Shown here: positions 1 to 7,400 of the stretch, piece by piece
Layout of the letters: every line of letters begins with the position of its first letter
How positions within the stretch are numbered: the stretch's first letter is position 1
DNA from: Vibrio gazogenes
GTDB lineage: Bacteria; Pseudomonadota; Gammaproteobacteria; Enterobacterales; Vibrionaceae
NCBI RefSeq assembly: GCF_002196515.1
Contig: NZ_CP018835.1
Location: 1,364,001-1,428,000, forward strand
Length of the DNA: 64,000 bases
Direction: 5' to 3'
Position numbers and translations under genes: made by a program
Notes under the pieces: model-generated
What the model was told of the DNA's origin: nothing
The model's input: only the letters and a program-made list of their open reading frames with translations
Database searches by the model: none

Positions 1-329
1 GTGATAATGGCAACGGAGGCTCTTCAACCGAAACCCAAGTGTATACCAACACCATTGCGCAAGGCGGATACACTGCCGAACCAAACAATCAGGCATTCCG
101 TTATGAAGGCGGTACCATCAACGCAACACTGGTCGGCCCTGACGGAACAGACTTCGATCTGAAACTGATGCGTTGGGATGGTAATAACTGGCAACAAGTC
201 GCAGCGTCTGAAGAACCCGCATCCAGAGAGCAGATCACCTATACGGCTGATGCGAATTTCTACTACTTCCAAGTGTATGCATACAGCGGTTCAGGCCAGT
301 ACAATCTGACGATCTCGCTCACCCACTAA
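1..329 (+). CDS. C-terminal part of a secreted protein with a PPC domain (5' end outside window)
   Basis: The reading frame is open from base 3, so the gene begins before the window. The visible part starts with a Gly/Ser/Asn-rich linker (DNGNGGSSTETQ) and continues with about 90 residues that look like a bacterial pre-peptidase C-terminal (PPC) beta-sandwich: alternating hydrophobic strands, TDFDLKLMRWDG in the middle, and a YNLTISLTH end. PPC domains are usually found at the C terminus of secreted proteases and other exported hydrolases and are often removed after export. The catalytic part is not visible, so the enzyme class cannot be stated. A strong terminator follows. Confidence 0.75.
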   Translation, partial: DNGNGGSSTETQVYTNTIAQGGYTAEPNNQAFRYEGGTINATLVGPDGTDFDLKLMRWDGNNWQQVAASEEPASREQITYTADANFYYFQVYAYSGSGQYNLTISLTH

Positions 330-360
330 TCACAGCGACCGGGACACGATCATCCCATCT

Positions 361-390
361 AAACGCGGTGTTCAGCACCGCGTTTTTTTT
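361..390 (+). terminator. Rho-independent terminator after the PPC protein gene
   Basis: A perfect 10-bp stem (AAACGCGGTG / CACCGCGTTT) with a TTCAG loop runs into a T tract. It lies 32 bases after the stop codon. Confidence 0.9.
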
Positions 391-489
391 ATTCGCACAC
401 CCCGATGAATCAGCTATGATCATCACAGCATTGATGATCCCGGTGATTCACACCGAGCAAAAATAAACACACAGTCAAAAGGAACGGAT

Positions 490-1002
490 ATGAAAAAATT
501 GCTGCTGATGTTGGTTACACTTACACTCACGGGCTGTCTTGGAATGCCCGAAACTGTTCAACCCGTCTCTAATTTCGACGTACAACATTATTTAGGCAAA
601 TGGTATGAAATTGCCCGTTTAGATCATTCATTTGAAGAAGGTCTCACCCATGTCACCGCAGAATATACGCCCAGAGATGACGGGGGCATTACGGTGCTGA
701 ACCGCGGCTTTTCCGCAGTTGACAACAAATGGGAAGAAGCCCAAGGGAAAGCCTATTTTGTCAATAGTGACTCAGAAGGCTATTTAAAAGTCTCGTTCTT
801 TGGCCCTTTTTACGGCTCCTACGTGATCTTTGCCCTCGATGATGACTATCGTTATGCCTTTATCTCTGGTCCGGACACCGATTACCTATGGCTATTGTCT
901 CGCACCCCAACCGTTGATCAGCAAGTGATTGATCAGTTTATCCACATGGCGAAAGCACGCGGTTTTGATACCGATCGTTTGATTTTTGTGGATCAGCAGT
1001 GA
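490..1002 (+). CDS. blc: Outer-membrane lipoprotein lipocalin Blc
   Basis: Bacterial lipocalin of 170 residues, the usual length for Blc. A short hydrophobic signal ends in the lipobox LTGC with Cys16 as the lipidation site, so the protein is predicted to be anchored to the outer membrane. The lipocalin GxW motif is present (GKWYEIAR, residues 36-43) and the C-terminal DYLWLLSRTP motif around residue 132 is also typical. Blc proteins bind lysophospholipids or fatty acids and are linked to envelope stress and stationary phase in E. coli. GGAAC lies just upstream of the ATG. The gene appears to be monocistronic. Confidence 0.93.
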   Translation: MKKLLLMLVTLTLTGCLGMPETVQPVSNFDVQHYLGKWYEIARLDHSFEEGLTHVTAEYTPRDDGGITVLNRGFSAVDNKWEEAQGKAYFVNSDSEGYLKVSFFGPFYGSYVIFALDDDYRYAFISGPDTDYLWLLSRTPTVDQQVIDQFIHMAKARGFDTDRLIFVDQQ

Positions 1003-1202
1003 GCGGCTCACTTTAAACGGTCACCAATCCGTTCGGCAGTTCATTAAAGCACGGACATCAACGAATCAATCAAGAGACTGACTGGGCTTGTTTTAATTCG
1101 TTGTTATCTGAGCTCTCATACATCTTTTAACCTCATTCGATTCAGGACTTGTCCATCATTTAGGGCAACGTTAAAGTAAGTCACTACCTGATAATTCATA
1201 AT

Positions 1203-1577
1203 ATGGGAGAAAGAGAATTGAGTCGCATTGGATTCATTGTTTATTGGCTGGGTTGCATTGTTGTTTTTACTTATTTATTGAACCATGATTGGCAGCAATT
1301 TTATGATTCCTTTTCTTTAATTTGCACATTTATCCCTGCACTTTGTTCGTTATTGATCCGAAAGCATGAATCTATTGACGAAAAATGCTTAAGATTTATC
1401 AAAGTCAATTGGATCAGTGCGGGATTGACAACCGTATACGGCATCATTTTATCAATGAGTTATATTCCTTTTGATCCCGAAGGTTTAGTTGTTGGTTTCA
1501 GTGTCGCAATACTCCCCATTTTTTATGCATTTTCGGCGACTTTAGTATTAGCACCATTGGTGACAGAGAAGCATTGA
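1203..1577 (+). CDS. Small hypothetical membrane protein
   Basis: I do not recognise a family. The 124-residue product has about four hydrophobic segments (residues about 8-26, 36-51, 70-88 and 96-118), separated by a short charged loop (RKHESIDEKCLR), which suggests an inner-membrane protein. The start is uncertain: the ATG at 1203 has no clear ribosome binding site, while a TTG at 1218 is preceded at good spacing by GGAGAAAGAG and would give a product five residues shorter. The gene stands alone between blc and the nucleotidyltransferase-HEPN gene, with lower GC than blc. Confidence 0.55.
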   Translation: MGERELSRIGFIVYWLGCIVVFTYLLNHDWQQFYDSFSLICTFIPALCSLLIRKHESIDEKCLRFIKVNWISAGLTTVYGIILSMSYIPFDPEGLVVGFSVAILPIFYAFSATLVLAPLVTEKH

Positions 1578-1794
1578 TAGCCCCCACCAAAGCATTAAAA
1601 AAGTATGAGTTTTCCTGAATTGTGTCGCAAAGTGATCCTGTGAGTCTCGCTGCTGCCAACAAAATCGATCACGATACCAGCGTTGAATAACAGCAGGGTA
1701 TTACCATGACAAAACCGCAAATCATCAACAAAAACAACACCGCTCGATGTGGTAACGGTTTGTTTTGTCCCCGGCTCATAGTAGGATAGCCACG

Positions 1795-2676
1795 ATGAAA
1801 ACAGCACTCGACCACCTCCCTGAGCGGAAGCAACAAGAACTTCACACCATCACCACTGTATTGCGCGATACGCTGGATGATTTTCTGCGCAACAAAAACG
1901 GCAGTAAGGCTGAGTTTCGCATTCTTAAAATTATCCTCTTTGGCAGTCATGCCAAAGGCACTTGGGTTAGCGACCGACCTAACGGTTATATCAGTGACTA
2001 CGACATTCTGGTGATCGTCAACAGAGCGTCATTGGTCGAAGAGTACGCGGTGTGGCACAGTGCCGAAGAGCAGATCGCGCGTCGCGTCACATCTGCCCCG
2101 CTCGGTTTGATCGTCCACACACTCAATGAAGTCCATCAGCAGCTCCAGCAAGGTCATTACTTCTTTGCTGATATTCGAGAACAGGGCATTGAACTGTTCA
2201 GCGCCGATAAACGGGAACTGCCCACACCGGGGAATTTAAGTGAAGCCGAGCGAGTTGCTATTGCAACCAAACATTTTAATCATTGGTTTAGTAGCGCAGC
2301 ACAATTTTATGAATCAGCATATAAACCAATGCTTGAAAATAAATACTTCAACTATGCTGCATTTCAACTCCATCAGGTAACGGAACGCCTGTTCGCCTGC
2401 ACCCTGTTAGTCTGTACCAACTATCTACCCAAAACCCACAATCTTGAAAGCCTGCGCTCAATGTGCGCCCAGCAAGATCCGGCCTTTGCCGAACTGTTCC
2501 CGATGGAAAACAAATTCCACCGCCGCAGCTTCCAGCGCCTTAAACGCGCCTACATCGATGCCCGCTATTCCGAGCATTATGAAATCAGCGCAGAAGAATT
2601 GGTCTATTTGCAGTGTGAAGTGGAGAAATTGCGGGAGATAACGGAATGGGTTTGTCGGGGGAGAGTTGAGGTTTAA
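1795..2676 (+). CDS. Fused nucleotidyltransferase-HEPN domain protein
   Basis: The 293-residue protein joins two domains that are more often separate. The N-terminal half has a MNT-type nucleotidyltransferase signature: GSHAKG at residues 50-55 and the metal-binding SDYD at 67-70. The C-terminal half looks like a HEPN domain, with HQVTERLF, a KTHNLESL motif and YIDARYSEHYE near the end. Separate MntA/HepT pairs form toxin-antitoxin systems in which the transferase AMPylates the HEPN ribonuclease; whether this fused form does the same is inference. I chose the ATG at 1795, preceded by AGGA; the frame is open upstream to a TTG at 1765. It sits next to a T6SS effector island. Confidence 0.8.
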   Translation: MKTALDHLPERKQQELHTITTVLRDTLDDFLRNKNGSKAEFRILKIILFGSHAKGTWVSDRPNGYISDYDILVIVNRASLVEEYAVWHSAEEQIARRVTSAPLGLIVHTLNEVHQQLQQGHYFFADIREQGIELFSADKRELPTPGNLSEAERVAIATKHFNHWFSSAAQFYESAYKPMLENKYFNYAAFQLHQVTERLFACTLLVCTNYLPKTHNLESLRSMCAQQDPAFAELFPMENKFHRRSFQRLKRAYIDARYSEHYEISAEELVYLQCEVEKLREITEWVCRGRVEV

Positions 2677-2678
2677 CT

Positions 2679-2700
2679 ATATGGAGCGGATGCTCCATAT
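2679..2700. repeat. Perfect inverted repeat after the NTase-HEPN gene
   Basis: ATATGGAGC and GCTCCATAT form a 9-bp perfect stem around a GGAT loop, immediately after the stop codon at 2676. There is no T tract on either side, so it is not a classical terminator. It may stabilise the 3' end of the mRNA. Confidence 0.5.
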
Positions 2701-2750
2701 CTGATGAAACGTCATACAAAATAATGGATAATTTCTGCAATTGTCAAAAA

Positions 2751-3356
2751 TTATGCTGTTTGAACAAAAAACACACCATCATCACCATTGTACTGTAGCT
2801 GTTTCCTCAAAAACAAATACCCATTAGCATCAGATAAACCTAAAACCCCGCCATCTCTAAGTGGTATATCTGCTGAATAGAACTGCCCAACAAAATAATA
2901 TTCATCAAGTAGTGTTTCAACACCTTGCAACCCATTAGGAATAGCCTTTGATAGAAAAGAAAAAGCGGGATATGAACTATTATCTAACTCATACTTTTCT
3001 ATATCTAGCTTGAATGAGCCTGACAGGTTATCACAAGAAACTTCCGATATTTTTCTTATAACAACTTTAGTATAACCACTTTTTATATAATTCAATTCAT
3101 CTTCATCGCCAAAATAAACCACATCATCCAAGAAATACCTATCTTTACTATAGGTTGAAAAGACTTCAATAAATGTATCATGAGGAAAGAAAGAGTTACC
3201 TATATATTCATTTGCTCTATTACTATTTATAGAAAATAACAATTCAAGTTTTTCCCCAATTGGGTTATTAGGCCACTCACTACAATTACTCTTTCCTCCA
3301 GATGTTATACCCTTATAGTCATCTATTATTTTATTTAATTTAAAAACCACATTCAT
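2751..3356 (-). CDS. Candidate immunity protein for the displaced Rhs tip
   Basis: The 201-residue soluble, acidic protein has no signal peptide and I cannot assign it firmly to a family. The C-terminal part (VGQFYSADIPLRDGGVLGL, then a Gln and an Asp-rich end) is loosely similar to DUF1963/YwqG-type folds, but this is weak. Position is the main argument: it follows the spare Rhs toxin tip by two bases on the same strand, where a cognate immunity gene belongs, and it is AT-rich like that tip and unlike the Rhs core. It is convergent with the NTase-HEPN gene. Confidence 0.55.
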   Translation of the reverse strand: MNVVFKLNKIIDDYKGITSGGKSNCSEWPNNPIGEKLELLFSINSNRANEYIGNSFFPHDTFIEVFSTYSKDRYFLDDVVYFGDEDELNYIKSGYTKVVIRKISEVSCDNLSGSFKLDIEKYELDNSSYPAFSFLSKAIPNGLQGVETLLDEYYFVGQFYSADIPLRDGGVLGLSDANGYLFLRKQLQYNGDDGVFFVQTA

Positions 3357-3358
3357 AT

Positions 3359-3892
3359 TTATTTACCTTTACATTCTTTAAGTGTGTTATAGTAAATATG
3401 AGAATCTTTCCTCAGTTGAGATATCTTATCTTCAGGAATTCCTGCTCTTCTCATTGCTTCAGTAGTAATATCAAGTTCTTCATCTATCGTTGAAGCGAAA
3501 TCATTCATACCAAGTCCTTTTTCAGCACGTACTTGTCCTTCGTGATAATGAACACCACCAATCCCTCTAGTATCTTTTACTGGACCTCTTGTATGATGAT
3601 CTAAATCTAAAGCTATCGACGGATTTCCTGACAGTCTTGATTCACCAGCTAACCCTTCTTGTTTCAAAAACTCATGCCTAATTAACTCATGAACTTGTAA
3701 TTTATCACCGACATGGATCTTACTGTTCAAGCTACCATAGGTTCCCAAATCAAATAGATTAGCCAACCCCAGCGGGTCGACCCACAACCATCGGGTTATG
3801 CACATACCCCTGTGGCCTGAGTCCACCGGCAAATCCTATCGGGTCAGGGCTGAGATACTGCCCACTGTCTGCATCGTAGTAACGATTGAGGT
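3359..3892 (-). pseudogene. Displaced (orphan) Rhs C-terminal toxin tip with a remnant of Rhs core
   Basis: Bases 3763-3892 nearly repeat 4885-5015, the end of the intact Rhs core (the peptide around [16 protein letters not shown] and the DPLGL junction). After the junction comes a different tip of about 130 residues (3359-3762) beginning [11 protein letters not shown]. It contains HELIRHEF, LDLDHHTRG and HYHEGQV; these His/Asp/Glu clusters fit a nuclease-like toxin, but I cannot name the family. Relative to the intact copy there is one extra base next to the junction (CAA against TT near 3785), so core and tip are out of frame. The tip frame has only a TTG at 3832 and no ribosome binding site. 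It is best read as a silent tip reservoir. Confidence 0.8.
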
Positions 3893-3970
3893 AAACTTAG
3901 ATTACTGCATAATCGTTTTCAAACCACATTCCCCCCAATATTTACATGACATACTCTCAATACATATTTC

Positions 3971-4465
3971 TCACAGTACTACATAATCATTTTTTCCATC
4001 ATCAAAAATAACTTTATTGAAATTTACACCTCGATATTTTGCTCTCACAAAAGTGGCATAATAGTCAACATGATATGTACTAAATTGAGGATATTTGGCA
4101 ATTTCATCATGACTAGCCGGATGAACTTCATCAGTAATAAAATTCAAGCATTTCTTATCAAATTCAGAACCAAAAATAACATAATGACACTGAGGTTTTT
4201 TATAATTTTCCAATATGATGTTTCTGTGTAAAATCCACTTGGGATATAGACTGGATTTGACATTCGAGAAAACAACCCAATCAATTAACCAATCCGTAAT
4301 CAGTAAAGGTTTATCAAATGAATTTTTGATATCTTTTGAACTCTTAGATTTGAAGTCAAATATATTCACCATCAAAAAGTCACCTTCATAATTCACATAT
4401 CCGAAGCCATACTCTTCATTCTCTAGTGGTATTGAAAAACATGTACCTAACTTAATTTCTTTCAT
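3971..4465 (-). CDS. Candidate immunity protein for the GIY-YIG Rhs toxin (Imm26-like)
   Basis: The product has 164 residues. Its N terminus (LGTCFSIPLENEEYGFGYV) resembles the start of Imm26-family immunity proteins, which have a G-x-x-F-x-I-P-L pattern followed by a glycine and aromatic-rich strand; this assignment is from memory. I chose the ATG at 4465, which has GGTGA six bases upstream, over the TTG at 4477. It follows the Rhs stop codon by 18 bases and so is probably co-transcribed. It should protect the producer and its kin from the Rhs nuclease tip. AT-rich composition contrasts with the Rhs core, as is common for swapped tip/immunity modules. Confidence 0.7.
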   Translation of the reverse strand: MKEIKLGTCFSIPLENEEYGFGYVNYEGDFLMVNIFDFKSKSSKDIKNSFDKPLLITDWLIDWVVFSNVKSSLYPKWILHRNIILENYKKPQCHYVIFGSEFDKKCLNFITDEVHPASHDEIAKYPQFSTYHVDYYATFVRAKYRGVNFNKVIFDDGKNDYVVL

Positions 4466-4483
4466 ATTATTCACCAAAACATA

Positions 4484-7400
4484 TTACTTTTTACATATTT
4501 TACCGGAATGGCTTTTCATTCTGTCCTGATAATTATCATTAAAAGCCTTGGCTCTATGGTCATCTGGGTTTTCTAATCTGGATGGATCGTATGAACGAGC
4601 CCTATTTCCTGCACCAGCGGGGAACTTTCCATTTTCATCATAAATTCCTCTTTGAGAGGTATCTAACGTATTATAATGTTCGATATCAGCTTGTTCGTAC
4701 CCTCTCACTTTTTCATGTGTCAAGTTCCGTTCTATCTCATCAATTTTATATCCTTTGCCTAAACGACCAGAATTTATATGTTGTGTTGTACGAGTTTTGA
4801 AATCTTTCGTAATTCCCACATATACAACTTCGTTTTTACTATTTGTAATATGGTATAAAGACCATCCAGTGTCATCAAGAGGAACCAACCCCAGCGGATC
4901 CACCCATTCCATCGGGTTATGCACATACCCCTGTGGCCTCAATCCACCTGCAAATCCAATAGGATCGGGGCTGAGATACTGGCCACTATCTGCATCGTAG
5001 TAACGATTGAGGTTGTAGTAAAGCCCGGATTCCCGATCTTCGATCTGCCCCTGATAACGCAGGTCACAGGTCAGCGCTTCGTTGGCCGCATCTTCAAGAT
5101 AACCGCGTTGAATTTTGAGATTAAACTGTTGCTGCTGGTATTTACCCCATAGCACCTGCTCACCGCGCCATTCGATTTCACCATCTTCTCGGACTAACTC
5201 CTGCGGCGTCCCGGCATGGTCGGTGACGATATAGTGCAGGTCTTGGCGATTGCTGTTGTGGCGGGTAGTGACTTGCGCCATCGGGCGGAAAGTGCCCGGC
5301 TCGTATAGATATTCGGTGCTGGTCAGTGCCGTGCCGTCTGCGGTGATTTGGCTCTGTTGTACCAGTGTGCTGCCGTCCCATAGATAGTGGGTCTGTTGCT
5401 GAGTTTGCAGGCATTCTTTGGCGATGCGTCGCCCGAATGGGTCATAACGGTAGCGGTAACGTCGCCCGTCCGGTAGCTCGATGTGAGTCAGGCGGTCTTC
5501 ATCATTCCAGATAAATGTCGTACTTTGCGGCCGGAAGCCGTCTTTCGATTCGCTTTTCTCTATTACCCGACCGCATTGATCGTAACGATATTGAAAGCGG
5601 CCGACTTCGGTTACACGCCCGGCTTTATCATAGTCACGTTTCTGGCGCTTCATCCGTTCGTCAGCCAGTGACACCACATTGTCACCATATTCACTGCCGA
5701 ACCCTTCTTCATTGAGATTCAGCTCACTGTCATACCCGAACAGATGGACAAACCCGGCTTTGGTCTCCCACGATTTACGCTGGCGTACTGCGGTAATCTG
5801 ACTGTTGGAGTTAAGGGTGAATTCGGCACTGCCGCGATGGCTATCCTCAATCCCCGTTAATCGATCCAAGGCATCATAGCGATACCGGCGTAGCGATTGA
5901 TTGCCGAGTTGCTGCCCGAGCAATAATCCGGTCGCACTCCACTCATGTTGCAGATTAAACCCGGTATCCGTCTGGCGGGACTGCTCCTCGCCACCCGGCA
6001 GATAAGCAAATTTCAGCGGATTGTGGTGACCGACTTGCAACTCAGATAGTCGTTGCTGCTGCCATTGATAGCTACGCTCGGTCTGTGTGCCGCTAAACCG
6101 GATGCGTCGCCCGGCTGCATCGTACTGGTGGGTCAGTTCGGTGCCGTTGATATTTTCATTCAATAATTGCCCTGCCGGGCTATAGGTGAGTGCAATCCAC
6201 GCATCACCGTTTTCTGCGTAAGTCAGCCGTGAAGCCGCATCATATTCATACCAGCTTTTACCAGTTGCATTGTCCTGATTATCGAAGCTTTCACTCTGGA
6301 GCAGGCGGCCGCATACATCGTACTGATAGCGGAAGGTGTGACCGTCCGGTTTGCTGCGCTGCATCAATCGCCCGGCCGGATCATAGGCGTAGGTTTCAGT
6401 GCGACCGTCGTAGTGACGCTCACTTTCAATCCGCCCCAGTTGGTCAAATCCGTACAGCCACTGCTGCCCGTGACTGTTGGTTACACCGGCAAATTCGGCT
6501 TCGACATTGTAGTGATACTGCGTGGTTGCACCCAGTGGATCGGTAACAGCTTTGAGCTTATCGAAGGCGCCATATTCAAAGCGCTGGGTTTGACCAAGCG
6601 CATCGGTAACCGAAATCAGATTGCCCTCAATATCGTAGCTAAAATGCGCTTCACTGCCGTCTTCGTAGATAACTTTATCGGGAAAAGAGTTTGATTGGTG
6701 GTAATGCCACTGGCGGGTGAGATATCCCTGACTATCGCGCTTGTCGCTGACCCGCTTCACCAATCGGTCAAAGCGGTCATAATGGAAGGTCATACCATAG
6801 CCAGTTGCCGGATCCAGCCTCATCAGCAGACCGCGTTCATTGTAGGTATAGCGGGTCACGCTGCCGTCCGGCTCGGTCACAGAGTCACGCAAACCACGCT
6901 CGGTATAAGTCATTTGCCAGACCCGGCCTTGTGGATCGGTAACCGCAATCACATCCCCCTGCGGATTATGTTCATACAACCAACTGGCACCGAGTGGGTC
7001 AGTGTAACTTGTCAGCCATCCCTGCTCGTTGTAATCGTAGCCGTGTACCGTTCCATCCGGCAAAGTCGCTGTGGTGATATTTCCCCATGCATCATAGGTA
7101 TAAGCAGTCGTCTCACCTAAAGCATTGGTTTCACCCACCAACAAATCATCCTGCCACTGCTGCTCAATTCGGTTGCCGGCTGCATCCACGATGGCATAGG
7201 GGCGGTTGCGCTCATCCAGATGGTAAGCCTTAATACCACCGAATGCGCTCTTATAGTAGTGAATATGGTTATCATCATCGTAACGGATTTGGTCGGTCCA
7301 TAACCCGTCGGCACAACGGCTGGCAATCGCCCGGCCTTGCGCATCATAATCGTGTTCAACCCAGGTATGGGCCAAATCCTGCCAGCGGGTCAGATAACCG

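Noticed and set aside
1595..1807. Minus-strand open frame of 70 codons before the NTase-HEPN gene
   Set aside because: It has some protein-like stretches (VVFVDDLRF) but overlaps the start and ribosome binding site of the supported gene and has no recognisable family.
2679..2700. Palindrome after the NTase-HEPN gene as a terminator
   Set aside because: The stem is AT-containing and no T tract follows on either strand; kept only as a repeat.
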